A stretch of 64,000 bases of DNA from Glycomyces niveus. GTDB taxonomy: Bacteria > Actinomycetota > Actinomycetes > Mycobacteriales > Micromonosporaceae. Positions 25,616 through 33,894 of the stretch are shown in pieces (position 1 is the stretch's first letter; each line of letters starts with the position of its first letter). The notes beneath the pieces are model-generated. The model had not been told where the DNA came from and did not search any database. It worked only from the letters and a program-made list of their open reading frames with translations. The translations under genes were made by a program, and so were the position numbers. The DNA lies in contig NZ_JAGFNP010000005.1 in NCBI RefSeq assembly GCF_017592475.1, positions 248,001 through 312,000 on the forward strand. Direction: 5' to 3'.

Positions 25616-26635
25616 TCAGACCATCTCCATGACCGGTGGGTGCTCTGGGTCGAGGCCGCAATGGAAGATCTGGAGGTCGTAGCCGCGACCGAGGTAGACG
25701 TCGACGGAGCCGTATCTTTTCGGAACCTCTGCCGCGCCGTCGCGTTCCTCCAAGGGCCGCCAGTGCGATGTCGGAGAGTCCAGTCCTCCGGTGGCGGCGG
25801 TCAGCAGCGGCTTCGCCTCTGCTCCGCATTCGCAGCGGACATCGAAGGCATCGATAATCCACCATCCGGCTCCGTGGCCGTTCACCTTCCATCCTGGTGC
25901 CAGTGCGTTGTCGTGGTAATCGAAGGCTTCCGACCGTTCAGTGGTCGCCTTGATTTCCTCCCTGAGCTCCGGGGAGAGCAGATCAGTATGGGGAAACTCA
26001 GTGACCTCTTCGGGGGCGAGCGCGCATGGGCTCGGCACGTAGTCCTTGAAGCCGACCAGCGTGTTCCGCGCCGGGTACACGGGCCTGAGCACGGATTGGG
26101 AGGTGTCTCGCCACCGCAGATGTACTGCGGGCTCGTAAGCCCCGTAAGGCCCAGTCTCGGGATGGTCATACGGGCACCACAGGACCTGAAGAAGGTCGAA
26201 GCGTTCGCGGAACGGCAAGCCTGGTACATCGCGTGTGAATAGCTGGGCCACAGGGAGGAGCGGCGCCTCTGCAGTTTGGAACTCGTCTCCCCGGGAATCA
26301 CCGCGCCCGGGTTCGCGAAGGCTGTCCAGGAACGCTTGTTCCTCTGTCGTGAACGTGTCCGGTGTTCCTCCGCCGGGCGTGCTCCATGCCAGGTCCTTGA
26401 TTCGCCGATCCTCGAAGACTTCGTCCAACGTCTCCAGCGAGTCCCACTCGTGAGGGCCTGTACATGTCGGCCAGGCCTCATCGATGGGCCACAACAAGGG
26501 CCCTCCGATCGAGGATTGCTCTGCTGTCGGCTTGCCATGCCGCGGGTGCAGCCGCACAGCAGTGCGGGCCAGCGTGGCGAGTTCGGGCCACATGGCAGCG
26601 AGATCGAAGGGGCGGTCAGGCGTGGTGAAGGGCAT
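25616..26635 (-). CDS. DUF1963/YwqG-like protein, lower GC than neighbours
   Basis: A 339-residue cytoplasmic protein. The N-terminal SSIGGPLLWPIDEAWPTC and the mid-protein LPVAQLFTRDVPGLPF match the general DUF1963 (YwqG) pattern, and the end (YDLQIFHCGLDPEHPP) fits its final beta-strand. The family has no known biochemical role. Two 60-base blocks inside the gene have 37 and 39 G+C, against 46 in a typical block of the exporter operon, and A/T-ending codons are common. Together with the adjacent tRNA-Asn this suggests horizontal acquisition. ATG 26635 has only a weak ribosome binding site. Confidence 0.75.
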   Translation of the reverse strand: MPFTTPDRPFDLAAMWPELATLARTAVRLHPRHGKPTAEQSSIGGPLLWPIDEAWPTCTGPHEWDSLETLDEVFEDRRIKDLAWSTPGGGTPDTFTTEEQAFLDSLREPGRGDSRGDEFQTAEAPLLPVAQLFTRDVPGLPFRERFDLLQVLWCPYDHPETGPYGAYEPAVHLRWRDTSQSVLRPVYPARNTLVGFKDYVPSPCALAPEEVTEFPHTDLLSPELREEIKATTERSEAFDYHDNALAPGWKVNGHGAGWWIIDAFDVRCECGAEAKPLLTAATGGLDSPTSHWRPLEERDGAAEVPKRYGSVDVYLGRGYDLQIFHCGLDPEHPPVMEMV

Positions 26636-26701
26636 CGGGAATCCAACGGTCGGAGGGTATGTACCGCCCGGAAACTAGCACCGCCATACGACAAGAAGAC
26701 G

Positions 26702-26727
26702 AAAGGCCGGTCGTGGGACCGGCCTTT
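26702..26727 (-). terminator. Terminator of tRNA-Asn
   Basis: A perfect 11-bp stem (26702-26712 with 26717-26727) and 4-nt loop begin 10 bp past the tRNA 3' end. The stem starts AAAGG, which gives U residues at the transcript end. Confidence 0.85.
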
Positions 26728-26736
26728 CTGTGTCTG

Positions 26737-26809
26737 CTCCCCAACTTGGACTCGAACCAAGAACCTGCCGATTAACAGTCGGCTGCTCTGCCAATTGAGC
26801 TATTGGGGA
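26737..26809 (-). tRNA. tRNA-Asn (GTT)
   Basis: The minus strand folds as a 73-nt cloverleaf. The acceptor stem TCCCCAA pairs with TTGGGGA, the D-arm is AGCTCAATTGGCAGAGC, the anticodon arm is CCGACTGTTAATCGG with anticodon GTT, and the T-arm is CTTGGTTCGAGTCCAAG. The discriminator is G and no CCA is encoded. Confidence 0.97.
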
Positions 26810-27070
26810 AGGGGTTCCAGCTCGGCTTCCGCCGTGCGAACCGGATATGACAGTACAGGACCGGCGCGGGCGGGTGCCACCGGGGTGGGTGTGGTGTGGG
26901 TCCGATCCGGGCGCGAGATCGGGTGGAAACGGGCGGCGCGTTTCCGTCATGGGCCGCGTGGGCACCCCGAGATGGGGCAGAATGGCCGCTATATGCGGCG
27001 ACGCACAGTGAACTCCAGAGCACAGCAACCAGAGCAGCGTTCGGCCCTCGGGCCGGCCGAGGAGGCAAAT

Positions 27071-27403
27071 ATGCGGAAGTGGTATCTCGTGGCCGGGTTC
27101 GCGGTCGGCTACGTCCTGGGGGCGAAGGCCGGGCGCGAGCGCTACGACCAGATCGTCGACTACACCAGGCGCGTGACCGGCAACGACAAGGTGCAGCAGG
27201 TCGCGACGACGGTGCGCACGCAGGCGAACAAGGCCGTGGACGCGGCGCAGGACAAGATCAAGGGCACCAAGTTCGGCGAGATCGTCGAGAACTTCACCGC
27301 GAGCGCGGACGAGCCCCCAAAAGCTGAGCCCTGGGACTCCGCCGGGGTGACCACGCCGGTCCGGAGCGACAGGGCGCTGCGCGAGGACGCACCAGGGTTC
27401 TGA
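27071..27403 (+). CDS. Small YtxH-like membrane protein
   Basis: A 110-residue protein starting at ATG 27071 with GGAGG at 27061-27065. Residues 4-20 (WYLVAGFAVGYVLGAKA) form one membrane segment with glycine zipper-like spacing, followed by GRERYDQI. This is the standard start of actinobacterial YtxH-type proteins. A helical amphipathic stretch (residues 35-75) follows and the tail is acidic and disordered. The function is unknown; relatives are general-stress or envelope proteins. It ends just before the poly-G stretch. Confidence 0.8.
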   Translation: MRKWYLVAGFAVGYVLGAKAGRERYDQIVDYTRRVTGNDKVQQVATTVRTQANKAVDAAQDKIKGTKFGEIVENFTASADEPPKAEPWDSAGVTTPVRSDRALREDAPGF

Positions 27404-27422
27404 ATCCCTTAGGGGGAGCAGT

Positions 27423-27503
27423 GGGGGGGGGGGGGGGGGGGGGGCCCCCCCCCCCCCAAATTTTAGGGGTGAGGGGGGGGGGGGGGGCCCGCGGCCCCCC
27501 CCC
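27423..27503. repeat. Homopolymer tract G22-C13 ... G15 ... C9, probable assembly artefact
   Basis: G22 (27423-27444) abuts C13 (27445-27457); after AAATTTTAGGGGTGA comes G15 (27473-27487), CCCGCGG and C9 (27495-27503). Nothing else in the window resembles this. It lies between convergent genes where a terminator hairpin is expected, so a hard-to-sequence GC hairpin distorted by sequencing or gap filling is the likeliest cause. Confidence 0.8.
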
Positions 27504-27513
27504 GCCGCACTTT

Positions 27514-29985
27514 TTACTGCTTGACCTGGGCCTGGAGGCGCAGGTCGGCAACGTTGCGGCCCGCGGCCACGGTCCAGGCGCCCGGGACGGTGCGCCAGGC
27601 GCGGTGGGCCTCGCTCCAGAACTGGAACGAGCGCTCCTCGAGCGGGATGGTCACTTCGACGGTCTCGCCGGGGGCGGCCTCGATCGCGGCGAAGCCTGCG
27701 AGGCGGTGGGTCTCGATGCCGCCTTCGATGTCGACGCCGGACTCGGGCGAGAGGTAGACCTGGACGACCTCGCGGCCGGTCACCGCGCCGGTGTTGCGGA
27801 CCCGCACCCGGGCCTCGTCGCCCGCGACGGTGAGGTCCTCGTACGTCCACTCGGTGTAGGAGAGGCCGTGCCCGAACCAGTACGCGGGCTCGTAGCCGTC
27901 GCGCTGCTCCCAGGCGCGGTAGCCGATGAAGATCCCCTCGTCGTAGTGGAGTTCGCCCTTCTCGGGGACGACCTTGACGACCGGCGCGTCCTCGAGGCGG
28001 CGCGGCCACGTGGTGGTGAGCCGCCCGCCCGGTTCGGCGCCGAGCAGGACGTCGGCGAGCGCGTTGCCGCCCCCCTGGCCGGGGAACCAGGTGAGGAGGA
28101 TCGCGGCCACGTCGTCGGACCAGGGCATCTCGACCGGCGAGCCGGTGTTGACGACGACGACCGTGCTCGGGTTGGCCGCGGCGACGGCGGCGACGAGCTC
28201 GTCCTGGCGGCCCGGCAGGCGCAGGTCGGGCCGGTCGAAGCCCTCGGACTCGGTGAGCGCGGTCGTGGAGACCACGACCACGGCCACGTCGGCGTCGCGG
28301 GCCGCTTCGACGGCCTCGGCGATGAGCCGGTCCTCGTCGGGGCGCGGCGGGGTGTGCATGAGCCCGAACAGGACCGAGGGCGGGAACCCGGGCGGGAACG
28401 AGAACGGCGTGAACTCGTGGCGGACCGGGATCTCCTGGCCCGCTTCGAGGTGCAGCGTCGCGCGCTCGATGCCGGGGCCGAAGAAGGCCTCGAACGGGTC
28501 GTCGGTGGCGTAGTCCTGGTCGCCCTCGAAGACGACCTCGTCGCCGATCACGAGCTTGTGGTGGCCCAGGCCCCTGGTGCCGAAGACGTGGTCGCCGGTT
28601 TCGGCGACGGTGAAGACGCCGTCGAGGAGCGCCAGCCGGAAGTCGTCCCGGGCGAGGTCGCCGGGCAGGTACCCCATCCATTTGACGTCGCCGTTCGCGA
28701 GCGGTTCGGGGTCGAGTTCGGTCCCGTCGGCGCGCACGGGCCGCGCCTTGAGGTCGAAGCCCTTGCCCGCGGCCTCGATCTGCTCGAAGAGGTCCACGCC
28801 CTGCGCGTACTCGACGCGGTCGCCGAGGGCGGCGGTGAGGCCGTCGAGCGGGGAGACCACTGTGGTCGGGAACACGGTCGCGGAGCCGCCGCCGAGGATG
28901 CGGGCCTTGGCCGCGGCCGGGCCGATGAGCGCGAGCCGCCGGACCGCGTCGGCCTTGAGCGGGAGGATCGCCGCTTCGCCGCCTTCGGGCGCGTCGTTCT
29001 GGGCGAGCACGAAGGACCGCTGGGCGATCTCGCGCAGCAGCGACTCCGGGTCGGTGACGGCGGCGTTGCGTTCACTGACCGCGGCCTCGACGCCTTCGAG
29101 GGCGCCGACGCGGGCGGCGAGGGTGAGCATGCGGCGCACCGCGTCGTCCACGTACGTCTCGCTGGTGCGGCCTTCACGAACGGCCGCGACGAGGTCCGCG
29201 CCGTAGACCGTGAACGGCCCGGGCATGGCGAGGTCGAGCCCGGCTTCGATGCCCTCGACGGTGTGGCGGGCGGCGCCCCAGTCGGAGACGTTGAAGCCGT
29301 CGAAGCCGAACTCGTCGCGCAGGACCGCCATGAGCTCCTTGTGCGCGGTCATGGTGTGGCCGTTGACGGAGTTGTACGCGGTCATGACGCCCCACGGCCG
29401 CACGGCGGCGGTGATCATCTCGAAGGGCCGCAGGTAGAGCTCGCGCAGAGCCCGCTCGCCGATGATGTTGTCCACGGTGAACCGGTCGGTCTCGGCGTCG
29501 TTGCCGACGTAGTGCTTCATGGTGGTGGCCACGCCGCACTCCTGGACTCCGGCCACGTACGCCTGGGCGATGCGCCCGGTGAGGTACGGGTCCTCGCTGA
29601 ACGCCTCGAAGTGGCGCCCGCCCAGCGGGGAGCGGTGGAGGTTGATGGTGGGTGCGAGCAGCACGTCCACGTCCTTGCGGATCGACTCGGCCGCGAGCAG
29701 GTTCCCGATGCGGCGCACCAGCTCCGGGTCCCAGGACGCGGCCTGGGCGGTCGGGCTCGGCAGCGCCAGGGACGGGTCCGCGACGGTCCAGCGGCGCCCG
29801 CGCACCCCGATCGGGCCGTCCGAGACGGTCATCGACCGCAGGCCCGCCTCGGGCACGGCGATCGTGCGCCACATGTCGAGCCCGGCCAGCAGGTCGGCCT
29901 TCGTCTCGAGGTCCATCGTCGCCAGGGCCGCTTCGACGGCCGCCGCGTACTCGGGCCGGTCGGCGGGGATCGTCCAGTCGCTCAT
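27514..29985 (-). CDS. GH3 beta-glucosidase with PA14 insert
   Basis: An 823-residue glycoside hydrolase family 3 enzyme, probably a cytoplasmic beta-glucosidase since there is no signal peptide. The catalytic nucleophile is D235 in FNVSDWGA, and the substrate-binding KHYVGND lies at 157-163. The (alpha/beta)6 domain is split by a PA14 module at about 400-530 (KWMGYLPGDLARDDFRLALL, then GLGHHKLVIGDEVVFEGDQ). A fibronectin-III-like domain ends the protein. It lies 50 bp downstream of an MFS transporter gene on the same strand, with a TetR gene divergent, so it forms an import-and-hydrolyse unit for a beta-glucoside. The last codons abut the suspect homopolymer region but the frame closes normally. 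Confidence 0.95.
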   Translation of the reverse strand: MSDWTIPADRPEYAAAVEAALATMDLETKADLLAGLDMWRTIAVPEAGLRSMTVSDGPIGVRGRRWTVADPSLALPSPTAQAASWDPELVRRIGNLLAAESIRKDVDVLLAPTINLHRSPLGGRHFEAFSEDPYLTGRIAQAYVAGVQECGVATTMKHYVGNDAETDRFTVDNIIGERALRELYLRPFEMITAAVRPWGVMTAYNSVNGHTMTAHKELMAVLRDEFGFDGFNVSDWGAARHTVEGIEAGLDLAMPGPFTVYGADLVAAVREGRTSETYVDDAVRRMLTLAARVGALEGVEAAVSERNAAVTDPESLLREIAQRSFVLAQNDAPEGGEAAILPLKADAVRRLALIGPAAAKARILGGGSATVFPTTVVSPLDGLTAALGDRVEYAQGVDLFEQIEAAGKGFDLKARPVRADGTELDPEPLANGDVKWMGYLPGDLARDDFRLALLDGVFTVAETGDHVFGTRGLGHHKLVIGDEVVFEGDQDYATDDPFEAFFGPGIERATLHLEAGQEIPVRHEFTPFSFPPGFPPSVLFGLMHTPPRPDEDRLIAEAVEAARDADVAVVVVSTTALTESEGFDRPDLRLPGRQDELVAAVAAANPSTVVVVNTGSPVEMPWSDDVAAILLTWFPGQGGGNALADVLLGAEPGGRLTTTWPRRLEDAPVVKVVPEKGELHYDEGIFIGYRAWEQRDGYEPAYWFGHGLSYTEWTYEDLTVAGDEARVRVRNTGAVTGREVVQVYLSPESGVDIEGGIETHRLAGFAAIEAAPGETVEVTIPLEERSFQFWSEAHRAWRTVPGAWTVAAGRNVADLRLQAQVKQ

Positions 29986-30035
29986 TCCCGTTCCTCTCTC
30001 TGGTGTGTCATATCGGTCGTATCAGTTCGCGGGGG

Positions 30036-31283
30036 TCATCGCACCCGCTTGACGCGGAGCACGCTCAAAGCGCCGCACACCGCGACGGCGGCGGCAGCGG
30101 CGAACAGCAGGGCGTAGTTCTCGCCGCCGCCCACGGCCAGCACCGCGGTGGCGGCCAAGGGGAGCAGCACCTGCGGGAACCCGTTGGCGAGGTTCGCGAC
30201 CCCGAGGTCCTTCGCGGGGGCGTCGGGGTTCGGCAGGGTCTGGAACACCAGCACCGCGTCCACGGCGGCGAACAGGCCGCCGGAGACCGAGAGCACCAGC
30301 TGCGCGGCCACGATCATCGGCAGGTTCGACGCGGTCGCCAGCAGGATCAGGCCCGCCGCCGAGATGAGCCCTGACGCGACGAACAGCGGGCGACGCCGCC
30401 CGATCCGGTCCGAGAGCCAGCCGCCGCCCAGCGCCACCGCGGTCTGCAGCGCGTAGCTGGCCAGGAAGAGCACGCCCACGACCCCGCTGGCCTCGGCCGG
30501 GGTCAGGTCGAGTCGCGCGGCGGTGAAGTACACCATGTAGACCATGGGCGCGGCCCCGCCGAACACGAGCAGGAACTTCGCCAGCCACACCCACCCGAAG
30601 TCGGGGTGGCGCCGCGGATCGAACACGAAAGTGGCACCGATCGCCTTGAGCGAGAACGGCTCCCGCGGGGCCTCCACCTGGGGGTCTTTGAACCCGAGCA
30701 CGAACTGCGCGGCCAGGGCGATCGCGAGCGCGCACGGGATCATGAACATCAGCCGCGTGTCCTGGGTGAGCGCCGCGAGCCCGGAGCCGGCGAGGATGCC
30801 GCCGGTGACGGCCGCCCCGAACGCGCCCGAGACCTGGCCCTGGTCCTTCGCGGGGACCTGGTCGGGCACCGAGGCCATCGTCCCGGCCAGCGCCGCGTTG
30901 AACCCCGCCTGCGCCAGCGCCCAGCCGAACACCAGCGCCCACACCTGCGGGACGAACGCGATCACCGCGATGCCCGCCGTGCCGGCCGCGATGCCGCCGG
31001 CGATCCAGGGCCGGCGGCGCCCGAACCGCGAGCGGGTGGCGTCCGAGAGGCGGCCCCAGACCGGGCCGCCGAACATGCCGACGGCCGCGCCCACGCTGAG
31101 GACCATCGCGTAGACGGCCTCGTAGTCGGCGCCGGCGACAGCTTCGACGCGGACGGCGAGCGTGATGATCGAGGGGGTCATGAGCGCGGTCCACAGGCCC
31201 CAGTTGGACAGGGCCGCGCGCACGATGAATCCCTTGGGGGCGGCCGCGGGCCGCGCCGGGGCCGGGGTCAGGTCGAGTGTCAT
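30036..31283 (-). CDS. MFS transporter, probable glycoside importer
   Basis: A 415-residue protein with about twelve membrane segments. MFS loop motifs are GRLSDATRSRFGRRRPWI after helix 2 and GWLSDRIGRRRP in the second half. The RSRFGRRRPWI pattern is like that of glycoside-pentoside-hexuronide or sucrose/maltose symporters. It lies upstream of the GH3 gene and divergent from the TetR gene, so import of a glucoside hydrolysed by GH3 is the simplest role. ATG 31283 is the first in-frame start after the operator. Confidence 0.9.
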   Translation of the reverse strand: MTLDLTPAPARPAAAPKGFIVRAALSNWGLWTALMTPSIITLAVRVEAVAGADYEAVYAMVLSVGAAVGMFGGPVWGRLSDATRSRFGRRRPWIAGGIAAGTAGIAVIAFVPQVWALVFGWALAQAGFNAALAGTMASVPDQVPAKDQGQVSGAFGAAVTGGILAGSGLAALTQDTRLMFMIPCALAIALAAQFVLGFKDPQVEAPREPFSLKAIGATFVFDPRRHPDFGWVWLAKFLLVFGGAAPMVYMVYFTAARLDLTPAEASGVVGVLFLASYALQTAVALGGGWLSDRIGRRRPLFVASGLISAAGLILLATASNLPMIVAAQLVLSVSGGLFAAVDAVLVFQTLPNPDAPAKDLGVANLANGFPQVLLPLAATAVLAVGGGENYALLFAAAAAVAVCGALSVLRVKRVR

Positions 31284-31334
31284 CGGGCCGCTCCGCTGCG
31301 GTGAGGGGAAGTCACGACTCGGAGTCTGCCATGT

Positions 31335-31352
31335 CTACCGAGTGATCGGTAG
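31335..31352. promoter_or_regulatory. Candidate TetR operator
   Basis: CTACCGA-GTGA-TCGGTAG is a perfect dyad with 7-bp arms, in the 134-bp gap between the MFS-GH3 operon and the TetR gene. Size and position fit a TetR dimer site controlling both. Confidence 0.7.
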
Positions 31353-31417
31353 ATTTGTTTATCGAATTGTGACACTCTATGCTGGAGCACCCGACCGCGC
31401 AGATTCGAGAAGCACCC

Positions 31418-32014
31418 ATGCCCAGTCAGCAAGGCACCCGGCACAGCGCCCGCGGCCAGGCACGCCGCGACGAGATCGTCAAGGCCGCGATCGAGGTCAT
31501 CGCCGAGCGCGGCTACCGCGGCGCGACCCTCGCCGCCGTCGCCGAGAAGGTCGGCCTCACCCAGCAGGGCCTCCTCCACTACTTCCCGAGCAAGGAGGAC
31601 CTGCTCATCGGCGTCCTCCTCATGCGCGAACGCTGGGACTCCGGCGGCCGCGACGTCATCGCCGACCCGATGACCATGGCCGCCCACCAAGGCGTCGTCG
31701 AGGCCAACGCCCACCGCGAGGCCATCGTGCGCACCTTCTCGGCCCTCCTCGGCGAGTCCGTCACCGAAGAGCACCCCGCCGCCGAGTTCTTCAAGCTCCG
31801 CTACCGCCGCGTCCGCGAGGCCTACACCGCGAGCCTGCGCCAGGAATGGGGTGACCGGCTCCCATCCGGGCTCACCCCGGAGGAGGCCGCGCCGCTCCTC
31901 ATCGCGATCATGGACGGACTCCAGTTCCAGTGGCTCCACGAGCCCGAGTCGTTCGACATGCCCGCCGCGTTCCGGGCCTTCGTGCGCCTCCTCGATCCGA
32001 AAGCGGCTCAATGA
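31418..32014 (+). CDS. TetR/AcrR family transcriptional regulator
   Basis: A 198-residue regulator. The N-terminal helix-turn-helix spans about residues 35-56 (RGATLAAVAEKVGLTQQGLL, then HYFPSKEDLL). ATG 31418 is chosen because upstream codons lie beyond the operator and lack family similarity. It is divergent from the MFS-GH3 operon, which it probably represses until a sugar-derived ligand binds. Its TGA overlaps the ATG of the rRNA methyltransferase gene (32011-32014), so the two are coupled. Confidence 0.92.
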   Translation: MPSQQGTRHSARGQARRDEIVKAAIEVIAERGYRGATLAAVAEKVGLTQQGLLHYFPSKEDLLIGVLLMRERWDSGGRDVIADPMTMAAHQGVVEANAHREAIVRTFSALLGESVTEEHPAAEFFKLRYRRVREAYTASLRQEWGDRLPSGLTPEEAAPLLIAIMDGLQFQWLHEPESFDMPAAFRAFVRLLDPKAAQ

Positions 32015-32880
32015 CTCTGCCCGCCCTCGCCGCGCTGGCCTGCCCCAACTGCGCGCAGCCGCTCACCCAGGCCGACCGGCGCCTGTCCTGCCCCGACGGG
32101 CACTCCTTCGACCTCGCCAAGCAGGGCTACGCGCCGCTGCTCGCGCCCGGCTCGAACGCGACCACCGGCGACACCGCCGACCAGGTCGCCGCCCGCGAGG
32201 ACTTCCTCGGCTCGGGCGTCTACGACCGGCTCACGGCCGCCGTCGCGGCCGCGTCGGTCACCGACGCGCCCGGCGTGGTCATCGAACCCGGCTGCGGCAC
32301 CGGGCACTACCTCGCCGCCGCGCTGGCCGCCGACTCGTCCCGGGAGGGCATCGGGCTCGACACCTCGAAGTACGCGCTGCGCCGCTGCGCCAAGCGCGTC
32401 ATCGCAGGCGACGAACCGCGGCGAGACGCCGGAACCCATGGACGCCTCGCCGCGGTGCTCGCCGACGCGTGGCAGCGACTGCCGGTGCGCGACGGCGCCG
32501 CCGCCGCGGTCCTCAACGTCTTCGCCCCCCGCAACGCCGACGAGATCGCGCGCGTGCTCCACCCACGAGGAGCACTCGTGGTCCTCACCCCCCGGCAGGA
32601 CCACCTGCGCGAACTCGTCGACGCCTTGGACTTGCTGAGCGTCGACCCCGCGAAACCGCAGCGGACCGCCGACCAGCTCGGGACCCTCTTCGAGGCCGAG
32701 CGGACCGACGACATCTCGTATTCGATCGGTTTGGGACACAAGGAGGTGCTGCAGCTGGTAGGCATGGGCCCGAGCGCCCGCCACCTCGACGCCGACGCCC
32801 TCGCCGCGGCGGTGGCCGCGCTCCCCGAGCGGATCGACGTCACGGTGTCGGCGTCGGTGACCCGGTGGCGCAAGCGATAA
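32011..32880 (+). CDS. 23S rRNA (guanine-N1) methyltransferase, RlmA/TlrB-like
   Basis: A 289-residue SAM-dependent methyltransferase. The N-terminal zinc finger has ligands C11, C14, C27 and H31 (CPNC and CPDGH), and the SAM motif VIEPGCGTGHYL is at 90-101. This architecture is specific for RlmA, which methylates G745 or G748 of 23S rRNA; the Gram-positive form (TlrB) targets G748 and can give tylosin/mycinamicin resistance. It is translationally coupled to the TetR gene, a pairing with no obvious functional reason. Confidence 0.9.
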   Translation: MTLPALAALACPNCAQPLTQADRRLSCPDGHSFDLAKQGYAPLLAPGSNATTGDTADQVAAREDFLGSGVYDRLTAAVAAASVTDAPGVVIEPGCGTGHYLAAALAADSSREGIGLDTSKYALRRCAKRVIAGDEPRRDAGTHGRLAAVLADAWQRLPVRDGAAAAVLNVFAPRNADEIARVLHPRGALVVLTPRQDHLRELVDALDLLSVDPAKPQRTADQLGTLFEAERTDDISYSIGLGHKEVLQLVGMGPSARHLDADALAAAVAALPERIDVTVSASVTRWRKR

Positions 32881-32970
32881 CGCCGCCGCCCCCGTCCGAG
32901 CACTTGTCCTCGTTTGTCTCGACCAGTACGGTACGAACCAGCACCCCTGTACCGGCTGGAGATGAGATCA

Positions 32971-33807
32971 GTGTTCGATGAGAAACGCGCGACGCGGCGC
33001 GGCCTGGCCCTCGGCGCGACCGGCCTGCTCGCCCTCTCCGGGTGCGGCACCGGCGACGCCGCCGCCGAAGACCAGGTGACCGTGGCCGCCGAGGCCGGCG
33101 TCGAGGAGCTGGGCGTCGAGGTCCTCGAGACCTTCGACCACGACCCCGACTCGTTCACCCAGGGCCTGCAGCTCGCCGAGCACCCCGAGCACGGCACCGT
33201 CTTCTACGAGAGCGCCGGGCTCTACGGCGCCTCGGACGTGCGCATCGTCGCCCCCGGCACCGGCGAAGTGCTCGCGTCCCAGGACCTCCCGGTCGAGCAG
33301 TTCGCCGAGGGCCTCACCCTCACCGACACCGACCTGTGGCAGATCACCTGGCAGGAGCACACCGCCCACCGCCGCGACCCCGTCACCCTCGACGTCATCG
33401 AGAGCGTCGAATACGAAGGCGAAGGCTGGGGCATCTGCTACGACGGCGAACGCCTCGTCATGAGCGACGGCACCCCGACCCTCACCTTCCGCGACCCGGT
33501 CACGTTCGCCGAGACCGGCACCGTCGACGTGACGCTCGACGGCGAGCCGGTCGCGCAGATCAACGAGCTCGAATGCGTGGGCGGCCAGGTCTGGGCCAAC
33601 CTCTGGCTGACCGACCAGATCGTGCGCATCGACCCCGAGACCGGCGAGGTCGGCGCGGTCGTCGACGCCGCCGGGCTGCTCCCCGAGGAGGACGCGGCCG
33701 GGGCCGACGTGCTCAACGGCATCGCCGCCGGCGAGGAGGAGGGCACCTTCTACCTCACCGGCAAGCACTGGCCCAAGCTGTTCCTCGTCAGGTTCGCTCC
33801 GGCCTGA
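32971..33807 (+). CDS. Glutaminyl-peptide cyclotransferase (glutamine cyclotransferase) lipoprotein
   Basis: A 278-residue exported protein. It has TRRGLALGATGLLALSGC at its N-terminus: the lipobox LSGC places the lipidated Cys at about 25, and the preceding twin Arg suggests Tat export. The mature part is a five-bladed beta-propeller of the plant/bacterial glutamine cyclotransferase family: FTQGLQ, EGLTLTD, EGWGICYD, NELECVGGQVWANLW and VLNGIA are recognisable blade motifs. It would convert N-terminal Gln of exported proteins to pyroglutamate. GTG 32971 is preferred over ATG 32962 because GGAG (32958-32961) is 9 nt from the GTG and touches the ATG. Confidence 0.9.
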   Translation: MFDEKRATRRGLALGATGLLALSGCGTGDAAAEDQVTVAAEAGVEELGVEVLETFDHDPDSFTQGLQLAEHPEHGTVFYESAGLYGASDVRIVAPGTGEVLASQDLPVEQFAEGLTLTDTDLWQITWQEHTAHRRDPVTLDVIESVEYEGEGWGICYDGERLVMSDGTPTLTFRDPVTFAETGTVDVTLDGEPVAQINELECVGGQVWANLWLTDQIVRIDPETGEVGAVVDAAGLLPEEDAAGADVLNGIAAGEEEGTFYLTGKHWPKLFLVRFAPA

Positions 33808-33894
33808 GGCACCGCCCCCGGTACCCCAGGCTGTACCGCGGAAGCGGGGGTTCACGGGATCGTCTGAAGCCGTTGCGGCCCATAGATTCTGGGC

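Noticed and set aside
26737..26809. Duplicated tRNA-Asn 3' end as attachment sites of an island
   Set aside because: I looked for the T-arm sequence in 25430-25620 and found no second copy, so an att pair is not supported.
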